A stretch of DNA of 64,000 nt from Ailanthus altissimus (GCA_946807835.1 OX327705.1:13298501-13362500); one strand, 5' to 3'; shown: positions 48,710-61,250, numbered from the stretch's first letter. The notes: generated by a model from the sequence alone, not told the origin. Translations and numbers: made by a program.

Positions 48710-49660
48710 CTCACACAATCTGCTTCAGAGCCCTAGCATAGGCCTCACCATAGCTTTCGGTTCTGACTCCTAAAAAGCAAACCATAGCTTCCCAAGCCTG
48801 ATGTTCTTTTAGAAGTTGACGAGTGTCTTTTTGGCATCGAAAACACTATATTAGTGATTTCCTTATGAAATCCCTAAATAAAGTCTTTGAAAGGCTCGTA
48901 CTCTCCCTGTCTTACATATATCAAGATGGAAGAATCCTTGGGTCTACCACATGTTTACTGGAACTGAAACACAAAATCTTTCATTAGCTAGTCAAAGCTA
49001 TTCACCAACTCTAGCTCTAAGTTTTGAAACCAAGGTCGAGCAATTATGCAAAAAGTGTGGAGAAAAAGTGGTACATAGTGTCTTTCTCCACTCCTTGGAT
49101 CAACATATGATCTTTGTAAAGCTCTAAGTGAGCTACTAGGTCAGTTTTTCCTAATAACTAGCGATCTGTGGCATCTTGAATTTTGGAGGTAACTATGCAC
49201 TCTTGATTCCTTCCATAAAATGAAACTTAGCCTCTACTACTGGGATAGGACCAGGGGCAACATGCTTTGCTCGGAGAATGTCTCCAAATCTCATAGAGCT
49301 TGTTGACTTTCTTTAAAAGATTGGCCATAGTAACACTCACATCTATGTCTTCTGCCTCCTTACGGGGCTAGCACTTTGTATTGAAAGAGTCTCAAATGTC
49401 ACTCATAGGAGGTTACTTCAGTCCTCTCTCCCTTGAATTTTTTAATCTTCTTTCTGTAGTAGAGTGAAGCTCTCTGTGGATGTGAACACCAATTTGCTGT
49501 TACTAGCCTGCCAATTCTACCTAGGCTGTCAAGAGTAGTGATCATGGATCGTTCAGGGTAAAAGCGGGCAAGGTAGCCTGAGTTAGCCCATAGATCTCTT
49601 CCTTCATCATTCTCTAACTTTCGATGACACTGGTTATTGTATAGCATAGTTCTTCAGCAA
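48710..49660 (-). pseudogene. Tat gag N-terminal remnant
   Basis: The minus strand around 48870-48990 reads LMKDFVFQFQ, RQGEYEPFKDFI and GFHKEI, typical of the retrotransposon gag capsid domain. 49647-49399 is a further open stretch of uncertain frame. Stops are frequent. Confidence 0.6.
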
Positions 49661-50299
49661 ATTCTTTAAACTACTTTTAGGTAACCGAAGCATCTCTATC
49701 AGGCACTTCACAAGGTGACCTCGAGGTGTTTCCTTGGGCTTGCTTAAGAAACCTCTGCACGAGCTCTTCTAAATATTCATCCACTCTTTCAACGGGTGGA
49801 TTTCTGGGTATGGCCCTGTATCTCTTAACATTTCAGACATATTGCAAAGTTTGTGCACACCTTTGGCTGATCAGACTTAGTATAGCGTCTAAATGCAAGG
49901 TTTTTCTCAGCTTTCCACAGACGACGCTAGAACGTTATGGTATAGTTTTTGGCCTATGGGAGGCTCGACCCCCAACTCGAGTTGTGTTAGTGAGAGGAAT
50001 GATGGGGAAGTTCAATTTCTTGGGCATTCAGTCGCTAAGGGCTAAGATTATAGGTGTGTTAGTGATAAACATCTAAGATTGGGCTAAGAAATAGCTGAAC
50101 TCTAAACTGTAGTTGCACTAACTGAGGGGACCTAAAGCATGCAACACAAAAAGGTTAAAGGCAGGCACCAGGTCCAAAAATAATTTTCCAACGCTCAAGT
50201 CGAGCAAAAATGCTCTGAAGAAGGTTCTCTAGGGTTAACTTGCCCCAAAGAAAGTGAAGAAAGTCTCGAGAGAAGGTGGAGAATCTGGCTTACTAGATA

Positions 50300-52093
50300 G
50301 TGAATTTGAATTTCAAAATACCAATTATTTTTTTCACTTTTGCATTCTGAGACTTAACTTGAGCTTGCAGTGTGCCAAATGGAGAACTCCCTTCAAGGGC
50401 AACACGTGACAAGCTATTAGTAGTGAACAATCCCTATCATAAATGGCATTTCAGAGAATTTCACTTTAAGGGACACAGAGGTCATTTAACTTTCTCTTAC
50501 GTATGAAGTACTAGGTATAATGTGATTGATCACTTTTGGACCTGTCAACCTTGACTTTATGAGGTTTGAGGGGCACTGAGGGGTTTTTTAACTCTATCCT
50601 CTGTACTCAGCAAGAACAGTGCTAAATTGCTCACCTACCCCAGAAAATCTATGTTTACAGTGTCAGTAGTGACTAGTGCTTTGAGTCCTGTTGATGCGGC
50701 GCTCAACTATTGGCTTTTTGGGGATTTTCTCATTCAATCTTATCCTTCAAGTCTAACAATTAGCTGAGATGGCATCCATGTGCTCCTCTAGTAGGCCTTA
50801 TTAGTGACATGGTGTGTATTAGCCTAGGCTGATGTAGCACTTGCTCATTAAAAGATTCTCCTATCTAACTTTATCTCTATGCCAGGTCGATAGAGTACTC
50901 CTCTAGTATGTCTTGCTAAAGATGTGGTAAAACTTAAGTGGCATTAATATGTGCATTGCTAGTTGGCCCATGCTGACATGAAAGACATCTAAATTCAAGT
51001 GACCTATCCTCTTATACAATGACTAAGTGGAAACACTTGGCATAACTTAGATTCCACTACACAAACTCAATCTCAATGAGCTGAGTTAAGGAGGCTTAAG
51101 TGTTGTAATCTGAGCTCAATTCCACTAGGATAGCTCCTTATAAGTCAGGTACTTACGAAACTTTAACTTGAATACTGAACTGAACTCTTTAATGTTAGAC
51201 TGAGTATCATTATTTTCTACTCCAATAATAATGTAACTATACCATGTACTTATGGTAGATAATGAGTAAATTTATATGATTTAAATAATATATGTATTAT
51301 TATTTAAAAAAATAAAGGACAACTATAATGACGTAACAGTGTTATAGAATTCAAGTTGTAATAAACTGGCCGAGTTAAATCCAGTTGGAATAAGCTCGTG
51401 TTGGAAAACTATAACGTGCACAACAGTGTCAATAAATTGACCGACAAAAATTTCGTAGGAATACGCTCAATTAACACATGTTTTCTCCTTTTTCTTTTCC
51501 ATATTAAAGAGAATTTAAGAAAAAAAAAATTGATGATAATATAAAATAGAATTTGATAGCCATGTGATAATTTTATAATTTAACCTGAGACAGGATCTAT
51601 GGAAGTTGTCGGTAGGATTTTTGGCTTTTTCAGCGGGTCCCGTCACATAGAAAGCATAGATTAGGAAAATTAATATATTTTTTTCTTTATTCATTAGAAT
51701 ATTGTCTGAATTTGTATCAAAATATTTGGCTGCTTTTCTTTTTTTTAATTAAAATATTGATTCCGGTGATGATTTGGGGATAAACAGAAGTTGATTACGA
51801 CGTAATAATATATATATATATATATATTTATATTTTAACTTGGGAATGAAGGATTCAAATTCAGAATCTATTACATTTTTTAGAAGTTGTGATTATCATT
51901 AGAATATAATGTAATAATTTGTATTAAATAATAGAAAACAACTACATTATAGGAGCTATAATTCACAAAGTTTTTCGGTGTATTTTTTAAATAAATTATT
52001 CTACACCTTTTAAATTTTATTCCACAAAGTGTATTTTTGTATCAGGCGAAATGTGATTGTCATTCAATGAGTGAATTTACAATTTTTAAAGTT
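50300..52093. other. Gene-free stretch
   Basis: I see no coding gene. It may include the decayed 5' LTR/leader of the Tat element. CAGCGGGTCCCGTCACA at 51631-51647 resembles an LTR end. A (TA)n microsatellite lies at about 51807-51828. Confidence 0.4.
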
Positions 52094-52098
52094 ATTTA

Positions 52099-52479
52099 TG
52101 TTAGGAAATTGGGGGGTGATGCAGGGTTGCAGTTAAAGTGAAATTGAGAAAAATAATGAAAATAATACTAAGACAAACACAAGAATTTACGTGATTCGGC
52201 TTTTAGCCTACATCCACAGATAAAGACAGAAGAATCTCTTACTATTAAAATGGAGAATACAAGTATTGTAGTATTTTAACCTTACAACTAAAAACTCCAA
52301 TACACCCAATTCTCTCAAATTTCTAAAATCTCTCAAAATTATATTGAAAAATAAATTGCTAAACTCTCCCATTTATAAGGAGAGTTTAGCATGGTGGACA
52401 GCTAAGAAATGGCTGTCCACCATTGCTGGCACCGTGTGCCAGCAATTATGTAGCTGGCACACGGTGCCAGCTACCAGCA
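52099..52479 (-). repeat. Tork 3' LTR
   Basis: It runs from TGTTAGGAAATTG to ACCAGCA on the plus strand. It holds the conserved copia block TTTACGTGATTCGGCTTTTA at about 52187 and two hairpins near its outer end. Confidence 0.93.
52425..52471. repeat. Perfect 19-bp hairpin in the Tork LTR
   Basis: Arms GCTGGCACCGTGTGCCAGC (52425-52443) and its exact reverse complement (52453-52471) are separated by 9 bases. A second hairpin, TGGACAGC...GCTGTCCA, lies at about 52394-52419. The 5' LTR has a decayed version (56944-57005). Confidence 0.92.
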
Positions 52480-52557
52480 TTTCTTCTACTTGGAAATTTA
52501 ATTGAGAATCAATTAAGTCTCCACACAATTCTTTCTTCTTCGCCAAAGTCATGTTGC

Positions 52558-54393
52558 CTACGTGTCTGCTAGACCATGCAAGGATCTGCACCATACAAAC
52601 TTGTTGGTATTTGTGGGCTTGGTCAACACATCTGCTAGGTTATCATCTGTATGAATTTTTTTCATATCCACACTTCCATCTTCTACCACTTCACGAATAA
52701 AGTGATATTGAACACCTATATGCTTCGTTCTTGAATGAAAAGCTGGATTCCTTACAATATGCAAGACACTCTGACTGTCACAAAACAATTCAACTTTCTC
52801 TTACTTGTGCCCGAACTCCTCCAGTAATCTTTATATCCAAATTGCTTCCTTGCAAGCTTGTGTAGTTGCCATATATTCTGCTTCTGTAGTAGATAATACT
52901 ACAACAGTTTGCAGTTTCGAAACCCAGCTTACAGCTCTTTCTGCAAGTTTAAACACATAGCCAGTAGTGGATTTTCTTTTATCAAGGTCTCCTGCAAAAT
53001 CTGAATCCACATAGCCCTTAACAATAAAATCTGATCCTCCGTAACATAAAGCAACATCTGAGGTACCTTTAATTTATCTAAGGATCCTCCTGACACAACC
53101 CCAATGTTCTCTACCAGGATTCGTCATGTATCTACTAACTGTTCCCACTGCTTGTGTAATGTTTGGTCTGGTATAAATCATAGCGAACATTAAACTTTCC
53201 ACTGCTGATGCATACGGTACTCTAGACATCTCCTTCCTCTCTGCTTCTTTGCTAGGACACAATTTAGAGGATAACTTGAAATTAACAGGGAGTGGGGTAC
53301 TAATTGGCTTACAATCTTGCATGTTGAAGCGCCACAAGATTTTCTTTAAGTAGTTCTTCTGAGAAAGCCAAATCTTCATGTTATTTCTGTCTCGGTGAAT
53401 TTGCATCCCTAGAATCTTATTTGCTGGTCCCAAGTCCTTCATATCAAATTTCCTAGCCAAGTGTGCCTTCAATTCTTGGACTCAATCTTTGTTGGGGCCT
53501 GCCACCAACATGTCATCCACGTACAACAGTAAAATAATGAAATCATTATCATCTTCAAACCTTTTGTAGTATGTACAATGGTCTGAACTAAGTCTGTTGT
53601 ATCCAAGGCTGATGATATAGGAATCAAATCTCTTGTACCAACACCTCGGCGCTTGTTTGAAAGCGTACAGAGATTTGTTCAACCTGCAAACCAAGTTCTC
53701 TTTTTCTTCTTCTTTAAAACCTTCTGGTTGAAACATATAAATTTCTTCTTCAAGTTCTCCATAAAGAAAGGTTGTCTTCACATCTAGTTGCTCTAGATGT
53801 AAGTTAAATGTAGCACATATTGCCAGGACTATTTTGACTGTCGTGAGTCGAACCACATGGGAAAATATCGCATTAAAGTCAATACCTTCTTTCTGAGCAT
53901 AACTTTTCACCACCAATCTCGCACGATATTGCTCCACTTGGTCATTGCCATCCCGTTTGATCTTGTAGACCCATTTGTTACCAATGACTTTTCTTCCACG
54001 TGGTAATGCAACCAACTCCCATGTTTTGTTCTTATGCAAGGCTTCAATTTCTTCTTGCATTGCTGTCATCCATAGAGAAACATCTTGACTTTTAGAAGCC
54101 TCCTGGGAATTTGGTTGCTCTTTATCCTCTGTTAGAAGACAGTATACAACATGAGCCTCTATGACATACTCCAAGTGCCATGATGGTGGTCGTCTTTCAC
54201 GAGTTGATCGACGATCATCTATAGCCTCAGACTCTACTGGTTCTTGTTCTTCATGCTCTGGTGCTGCTTCAGAAGAATCTAAATCTTCTTGTACTTGATT
54301 ATTTTCCATTTGTACCGTTGTAGTCTTTGGATTTTCCTTCACTGTGCTATCATCTTTATCATTCCTTTGCAGTTTATCTTCTGCAAATATCAC
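52558..54393 (-). pseudogene. Tork reverse transcriptase and RNase H
   Basis: 54393-53482 (303 aa) covers the integrase tail and RT. It has MQEEIEALHKNKTWELV, GNKWVYKIKRDGNDQVE, QLDVKTTFLYGELEEEIYMF, LYAFKQAPRCWYKRF and LLLYVDDMLVAGPN (catalytic YVDD intact). After a TGA, 53472-53074 continues with FDMKDLGPANKILGMQIHRD. 52788-52558 is the RNase H end (DSQSVLHI, FHSRTKHIGVQYHFIREVV, DNLADVLTKP). All are in one frame separated by stops, so the gene is broken but well preserved. Confidence 0.92.
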
Positions 54394-54429
54394 ATCTCTG
54401 CTGATGATGACCTTGTGGGTAGTGGGATC

Positions 54430-55185
54430 CTATAGGTGATACTCCTTAACTCCATCAGCATATCCCAAGAAAAAGCATTTTCTAGATTTTGGATCCAGCT
54501 TCGTTGTTTCTTGGGGATTATACATCACGTACACAGGACTTCCAAATGTATAAAGGCGAGAATAATGAACTGGTTTCCCAGTCCACATCTCCATTGGTGT
54601 CTTCAACTCGATTGCTGTTGATGGTGACCGATTTACCACATAACAGGCGGTTTTGACTGCTTCTGCCCAAAATGCCTTGGCTAAACCTACAGTTCTCAAC
54701 ATAGCTCTTGTTCTCTCTAACAGGGTTCTGTTCATCCACTCTGCTACTCCATTCTGCTGAGGCATGTAAGCTGTGCTGAATTATCGCTTGATGCCTTCTT
54801 GTTGACAGAATGCAATAAAATTCTCACCAGTATATTCTCTTCCATTATCTATCCTTAAACACTTGATCTTCTTTTCTAATTCAAGTTCTACCCGCGCTTT
54901 AAATATTCTGAAAGCTTCAAATACATATGACTTCTACTTGATTGGATACACCCAATATCTCTTGGAGTAATCATCTATGAATGATACAAAATATCTCGCT
55001 CCCCCTAAGGACATCACCGGTGCTTGCCAAACATCAAAGTGGATCAATTCTAGAATTTCTTTACTTCTAGAACTGGATGTGCTGAACTTTAATCTGTGCT
55101 GCTTACTTATGACACAGTGCTTACAGAAAGGTAAATGAACCGATTTCAGCGCAGGAAGTAAATTTTGATCAGAGAGAATCTTCAA
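54430..55185 (-). pseudogene. Tork integrase
   Basis: 55185-54934 holds the His/Cys zinc region end (CKHCVISKQHRLKFS) and LIHFDVWQAPVMSLGGARYF VSFIDDYSKRYWV with catalytic Asp. 54765-54430 holds MPQQNGVAEWMNRTLLERTR with the catalytic Glu region altered (AEW for AER) and the GKPVHYSRLYTFGSPVYV segment. Stops lie between the two parts. Confidence 0.9.
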
Positions 55186-55564
55186 ACCTCATTCCGACAT
55201 ATGGCCCAATTTGCGATGCCACATTATCGTTGACTCTTCTACTAAACTAGTTGATGCAACAGATGCATCTCCTTCCTGCAGTGTTTCTCCATTAAGCATG
55301 CACAAATTTGCAGCAACCTTTTCTGCCTTCATTACTACAAGCGCGCCTTTGAGAATTTTCATTGTCCCATTTTCAATTTAGGTCTTAGACCCACTGTTAT
55401 CTAATTGCCTCAATGACAAAAGATTCTTCTTGAGGCCTTTCACATGTCGCACCTCCTGGATAATACAAACAGTACCATCGTACATCTTCATCTTGATGGA
55501 TCATATTCCAGCGATTTCTAAAGCATGATCATTCCCCATATATACAAATCCTCCAAAGGTAAGT

Positions 55565-56488
55565 TCATATTGATGGGAACCATTCTCTCTTAGAGGTCAT
55601 GTGCCATGTAGCTCCAGAATCCATGAGCCATACATCAGAGAACCGTTTTCTGCTTTTAATAACTGTTGCTGCCTCGCTGTATAAAATTTCACCATCATCT
55701 GAGGTGCTTGCAATATTCTTTTGCAGTTTATCCTCTGCACTTTTCTTCAATCCCCAGCAATCCTTCTTCAGATGGCCTTTCTTGCCACAATGATAGCACT
55801 TAATGTTCTTCTTACTATTCGATTTTGGTCTACCATGATTTTGACTCCCACTTGGGCTACGTTCTATTGATCTACCTCTCATCATTGTCAAAGCTTCTGC
55901 TTGCTGCAAACATTTCTGTTTGTCTTCTTTATTTTTCCGTCTTCGTTCTTCTCCCAGCACAGTAACTGTAACATCATCGAAGACTAAGAAGTTCGTTAGG
56001 ATATTATTCATCAAATTGATGATGAGTTGATCATACGAATCTGGTAGGCTTTGAAGTAAAATCTCCGCACGTTCACCTGCCTCTATTTTATGCCCCAAGG
56101 AAGTGAGTTGGGAAAATAGAGTATTTAACGTGTTGATGTGCTCTGTCACTGAAGTGGATTCTGCCATTCGAAGAGTATACAATCTCCTTTTTAAGAAGAT
56201 CTTGTTGTGTAAAGATTTGGCCTTATACAATTTTATGAGAGTATCCCAGATCTTTTTTGCTGTCTTCTTTTCCGCCACACTGGATAGCACATTATCAGCA
56301 AGTGCTAGATGCAGATCAGCAACTGTATTACTGTCAATCTCATTCCACTTGATATCATCAGTGATATCAACGGGCCTTTCATCAATTGCTTCTAAACACT
56401 TGTTTTTCCTTAAAATCCCCTTTATTTTCATTTTCCACAATGTAAAATTACCTCCATTGAATTTCTCAACTTCGTATTTTACCGCCAT
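55565..56488 (-). pseudogene. Tork gag and protease start (307-codon open frame)
   Basis: The longest open frame of the window starts at ATG 56488, about 135 bases after the PBS. Residues 1-45 contain KYEVEKFNGGNFTLWKMKIK. Residues about 50-190 form the copia UBN2 gag domain. A CCHC zinc knuckle CYHCGKKGHLKKDC is at about 231-244. The protease active site WLMDSGATWHM is at about 287-297. A one-base shift then takes the frame out just after the protease start (about 55565-55580). The ORF is open but the polyprotein is not. Confidence 0.93.
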
Positions 56489-56637
56489 TGCTTTTCACCA
56501 TGAACTGCTTTCTGCTAGGATCAGCTCCCACTGTTTCACGTGAATAGTATCCATACGTATGAACAGTGCCTGTATACATAAATAGTAACTGTATACGTGA
56601 ATAGTGACCTCATTCAACCAGAAGCTCTGATACCACT

Positions 56638-57010
56638 TGTTAGAAAATTGAGGGGTAATGCAGGGTCGCAGCTAAAGTAAAATTGAGAAAAATAATGAAA
56701 ATAAAAATAAGACAAACACAAGAGTTTACGTGGTTCGGCTTTTAGCCTACATCCACGGGCAAAGACAAAAGAATCTTTTACTATTAAAATGGAGAATACA
56801 AATATTGTAGTATTTTAGCCTTACAACCCAAAACTCCAATACACTCAATTCTTTCAAATTTTTAAAATCTCTCAAAATTATATTAAAAAATAAATTATTA
56901 AACTCTCTCATTTATAGGGAGAGTTTAACATGCTGTCCACTATTGCTGGCACATTGCTAGCACCGTGTGCCAACAATTATGTAGCTGGCACACGGTGCCA
57001 ACTACCAGCA
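56638..57010 (-). repeat. Tork 5' LTR
   Basis: It is homologous to 52099-52479 with scattered substitutions and small deletions. The end adjoining the PBS is TTTTCTAACA on the minus strand. Confidence 0.93.
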
Positions 57011-57015
57011 ATTTA

Positions 57016-57557
57016 TTACGATATTTTATAAATAATACATTATTTCCTATCCGTATTTTGAGATGGCTAGATTTATTATTGTAAAAGTTTTTGTTAAATA
57101 GAGGCGAATAATAAAAATCTTGAGATGTCATGAAAAACTGGGTTTGATTATAGAATTTCAGCAGTTGTACTGGAAACTGTTCCTTTAAAAGCAAATTCAA
57201 TTAAACTTTGACAGAAAAAATATCGAAGTTAATTAATGATTAAAGATCGAGGGTGAAGATTTTGACCACTTTTTCACTTTCTTGTTTCCCTTTAAGAAGA
57301 TGCCACCCTTGACTAAATGTATTATGTATCTCATCTTTTTCTTTAAGAAGCACTTTTTCATAGGAATAGTATCTGAACTTATGTTGTAGCTTTCATTCTT
57401 TTTTCTGATAAAAAAATGCTGGGGGCCATGGCCTGATGAATCATTTAGGTGCCTGAACAATGTGTAAGACATGTTGCTTAATTAGTTGGATTAACATATT
57501 TGGAAAGTCAAATATCAAAGATTTACTATTTCATTATTTAATATGTAACAATTTGTC
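57016..57557. other. Upstream region of the terpene synthase locus
   Basis: No ORF here is supported. It is the only stretch between the Tork element and the gene, so part of the original promoter may have been displaced by the insertion 540 bp upstream of the TATA box. Confidence 0.5.
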
Positions 57558-57565
57558 TATAAATA
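57558..57565 (+). promoter_or_regulatory. Likely TATA box of the terpene synthase locus
   Basis: TATAAATA lies 110 bases before the first ATG of the gene (57675), a normal plant spacing. Confidence 0.6.
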
Positions 57566-57674
57566 CTATTTTGCATAAGCCATTTGCTTCATCCAAAACT
57601 AAGAGCTATAGAAATATTAATTGCACTGTTGTGATCATTAGAAGTGTTCCCTAATAGCCAAGCTCCAAGCAAAT

Positions 57675-60443
57675 ATGTCCAGCCAAGCCTCAAAGATCCT
57701 GCACCAAAATGCTAACAGCGGCGATCTTATTCGCGGCAAATTTTCACCCTAGCATTTGGGGTGACCGTTTCATCAACTATGTTTACGAAGATAAGGTATA
57801 TTAAAGCATTTTGTTGGACAAGATTTTGGTTTATGAGCATAAACATTAAGTCCTGAATATTTATGTTCTTATTGGGTTATGCAGGCACGTGAGTTAGAAG
57901 AGATTGAAGAACTGAAGGAAGAAGTGAGAAGGGAGCTGCATTCAGCCAGCGTCGGTTCTTTATCACAACTTAACCTTATTGATTCAATCCAACGCCTAGG
58001 CGTGAGATATCAATTTGAAAGAGAATTAGATGAAGCATTACAACATTTTTATGATACAAATTGTTACCATGATGACACCGATCTTGAAGATGATCTCCAC
58101 ACAGTTTCTCTTGGTTTTCTACTTTTGAGACAGCATGGGTATAAAGTTTCATGTCGTAAGTCCATTACAGTTTAAAGGAAAATACCAATTTTTCCATAAT
58201 TTAATTTATATATATTAACTTAATCCATACTTTTTTATAAATACTTAATTAATCTCTGTATGACGAAAATGATCATGATTCAAAAATGAAAATAATAGAA
58301 ATAAGTAGCCAAAACCGTCTCTAAAAGGATTAACTGAGTATTTATAAATTAAAAAAAGTAAGGATTTAATTGGTATAAATCAAGAATAAAAATTACATGC
58401 TTCCGAGTTTAAATATAGTGAAAAAAAAAATCGTTGTCCCTCTAAATATTTTTTTACATATACCACTTTATTTTTTTTTCAGTTTTTGAACACTATTTAT
58501 AACTCTTTTTTTAGATTCACTATTTATCACTCTCTTTTGAGATTTATTGATCATTTTTTAAATCCTAATTTCTCCTATAAAAAATTTTAAAATGGACGAT
58601 TTTAAAAAATTCAGTAGAAAACATTGTATATATGAAATGACGAGTTCCCCCATATTTAATATATTATATAATTTCTTTTTCATTTTATTTAAATCATCAG
58701 ATGTATTCAACAAGTTCAAAGATGGCAAAGGTGATTTCAACGAGTCCTTGAAAACCGATGTGATCGGCATGTTGAGCTTTTATGAAGCTGCGCAGCTTAG
58801 GGTGCATTAAGACGAAATACTTGACGAGGTCATTGCTTTCACGACAACTCACCTTCGTTCGTCCATTGCTACCGATTTAAGCAATCCTCTATCAGCACAA
58901 GAGAACCATGCTCTACGGCAGCCCCTTCACCGAGGCGTGCCGAGGTTAGAGGCCAGGCGTTACATTTCTTTATACCAAGACCAGGCTTCACATAACAAAG
59001 CTTTGTTAAAGCTTGCAAAGTTAGATTTGAATGTAGTGCAATCTTTGCACAGAAAGGAACTTAGCGAAATCTCAAGGTCAGCTTTCAAATTCTACATATT
59101 CTGGGTTGGACAACTATCTTTCAATTTTTTGCTTTTATTGTTTCAACTTAACACAAAATGAAACTATTTCACCATTAACTTGTACCCTAATCTACATAGG
59201 TTGTAAAAATCCTTTTTAAATGAATATTATACATTGAGTAATATACTAATTAACTATTGTAAAAATCCTTTTTAAATGAATATTATACATTGAGTAATAT
59301 ACTAATTAACAATATCCTTTTATGAGGCATTGTTGGATCTTTATAAAGAAATTGAGAATGAGTTGGCAAAGAGAGGATGGTTTTACCGAGTTCAATATGC
59401 AAAAGCTGCTAGCAGTATATATCTTCTCCCTTCCACAAGTTTCAATAAATTTTGCTAATTACATAGTCATTCTATTTTGATAATTTTTACTACTATGTAT
59501 AGTATAACATGATGTATTTTTTGGATTGACTGCAGATGAAAATTTTAGTTCATGGCTATCATGATGAATCGAAATGGTTCCATAACAACTACATTCCTAC
59601 AATGGAGGAATATATGTGTGTTGCACTTGTAACCTCCGGCTACTCCATGCTTACCATTGTATCCTTTCTCAGCATGGACAACATCGTAACAAAAGACGCC
59701 TTTGATTGGGTATTTAGTGAACCTAAAATGATTAGAGCTTCAGAGATAATTGGAAGACTCATGGATGACATAAAATCCCATAAGGTATAATTTGAACGGG
59801 TATGAATCCTAGTAACATAATGGTTTATGAAGAGTTTTAGAAAGAAGAGAAAACACAATATACCTTCTCATTGATCAAAACTTGATTTTTAAAAGTTTAT
59901 AATAAATTAAAAAAAATCCTAATAGAGAAAATAAACCTAATAAGACTTAGAAGTTAAATACAATTACGAAACAAACTTATTTATAAAGGAATATAAAATA
60001 ATTTATATTAAATAATTAAATTAAAATCTTATTAAGAAGGAAATAAATCAATTTAGACTAAATAACTAAACTGGAATCTTAGATTTCTATTATCAGTTTA
60101 CATTAAGTCACACTTTGACATAATTCTACTCTTATAAAGATTGCAGTTTGAGCAAGAGCGAGGACATGCAGCCTCTGCTATTGAGTGTCATTTGAAGCAG
60201 CACAATGATGTCTCGGAGCAACAGGTATATGAAGAGTTTTATAAGCAAGTTGCTAATGCATGGAAGGATATAAATGAAGAATATCTCAAACCTACTGATG
60301 CTCCAATGCCTCTCCTAATGCGAGTTCTCAATCTTTCAAGAGTTATTGATGTCATCTACAAAGAAGGAGATAGCTACAGCCACGTTGGGAAAGTAATGAG
60401 AGATAATGTTTCATCGTTGCTTATAAGTCCAGTTCCCATATAA
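57675..60443 (+). pseudogene. Terpene synthase (TPS-a type, sesquiterpene synthase-like), broken
   Basis: Exon 1 (57675-57795) starts MSSQASKILHQN and ends HPSIWGDRFINYVYEDK, with a one-base frameshift at about 57738. Exon 2 (57885-58155, 271 bp) holds [13 protein letters not shown] and [21 protein letters not shown]. Exon 3 (58701-59076, 376 bp) has an in-frame TAA at 58808-58810. The next exon, which should carry DDXXD, is absent. A fragment of the following exon (59321 to about 59412) reads ALLDLYKEIENELAKRGWFY. Exon 6 (59536-59784, 249 bp) and exon 7 (60147-60443) are intact. They span the second metal site DDIKSHKFE (NSE/DTE type), and the gene stops at TAA. Exon sizes match TPS-a genes, which cyclise farnesyl diphosphate in the cytosol. 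This copy cannot be active. Confidence 0.93.
59201..59312 (+). repeat. 56-bp tandem duplication at the lost TPS exon
   Basis: Two almost identical units (59201-59256 and 59257-59312), each starting TTGTAAAAATCC, lie exactly where the DDXXD exon should be, directly before the exon 5 remnant. Confidence 0.93.
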
Positions 60444-60640
60444 GAACAATGGACTGTCAATTTGTATTATTTTCCATTATAGTTATTGCTTCCTATGGCA
60501 ATGTTCATTCCTTTCCTAGTAGGTCGAGTAGCTTCGAACTTGCTTTCTTGCATCCTTGGGGGAATTCCTAAATTAGTAGCTTCTTTAACTCCTCTCCTAT
60601 GAAGGGAAGCATATATTGTATTTAAACCTTTGTAATAAAC
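60444..60640 (+). promoter_or_regulatory. TPS 3' UTR with polyadenylation signal
   Basis: AATAAA lies at 60634-60639, 191 bases after the stop codon, a plausible plant near-upstream polyA element. Confidence 0.5.
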
Positions 60641-61250
60641 TCATATTGTCTTTTTTATTTTTATAACTTACAATACTTTTGAAATTATATTCATAAAAGG
60701 ATGTGAGGTTATCATTACCAACAAATTTTACATAAATGACATCTAATGAGACTGTGGAGAAAGCGATAATATTGTTGCCTATAGGATTATTGAAGTAGAA
60801 AACAAATCTTTTAAGGCTACAAAAGTGGTAATGAGGCATAAAAAGGTGCGAATTGCACCATATATGTCAACATAATACCAAAATTATAGAATATATGTTC
60901 TATAATTAAAATTTACATATATAGATATCCTGAAAACATAAGTAGAAAAATAAATTTACCATTAATGAAATTTACACCAATGCTATAAAAAGACTACAAA
61001 GGCATTATAATTTTTCTTCCTCGGTTGTCTTCTTCACGAGTTTGTTTTCAATCAAACTTTTCAGCATACTCAAACCTCAAACCTTACTGGCCCAATCTTA
61101 TATGTTACCTCAGTCACCACTCATTCCAACCATCAACTTTCAACTGCAACAACTACCCCTGCATCTTTGATCACCTGTGTCCTATATCAGTAACACAAAG
61201 AATAAGTTTTTTATTCGATAGACTAAGTCATTTACACATAACTTGATTCA
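60641..61250. other. Intergenic stretch
   Basis: It is AT-rich with no supported gene. The ORF at 61025-61246 has no recognisable domain. Confidence 0.4.

Larger units (their letters stand above)
39940..50300 (-). mobile_element. Degenerate Tat-lineage Ty3/gypsy element
   Basis: On the minus strand the order is gag (48710-49660 and 45860-46300), protease, linker, RT, RNase H, a second RNase H, then integrase. The two RNase H domains before integrase mark the Tat clade. Two copia LTRs interrupt it (42804-44925 between protease and RT, and 46307-48709 in gag). Its own LTRs were not identified, and both outer boundaries are approximate. Confidence 0.78.
52099..57010 (-). mobile_element. Structurally complete Tork/Tnt1-like Ty1/copia element
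   Basis: LTRs are 52099-52479 (381 bp) and 56638-57010 (373 bp). The minus-strand PBS TGGTATCAGAGC lies at 56624-56635, two bases from the 5' LTR. A perfect target duplication ATTTA sits at 52094-52098 and 57011-57015. Internal order is gag, protease, integrase, RT, RNase H. Downstream of gag the frame is constant with about eight stops, so lesions are few and this is one of the younger elements here. LTR differences are visible, so it is not recent. Confidence 0.95.

Noticed and set aside
51631..51647. LTR end of another Tekay or Tat element
   Set aside because: GGGTCCCGTCACA is suggestive, but no matching second end, duplication or homology to the other LTRs could be found by eye.
57460..57654. 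64-residue ORF upstream of the terpene synthase
   Set aside because: It overlaps the TATA box and 5' leader and has no domain.
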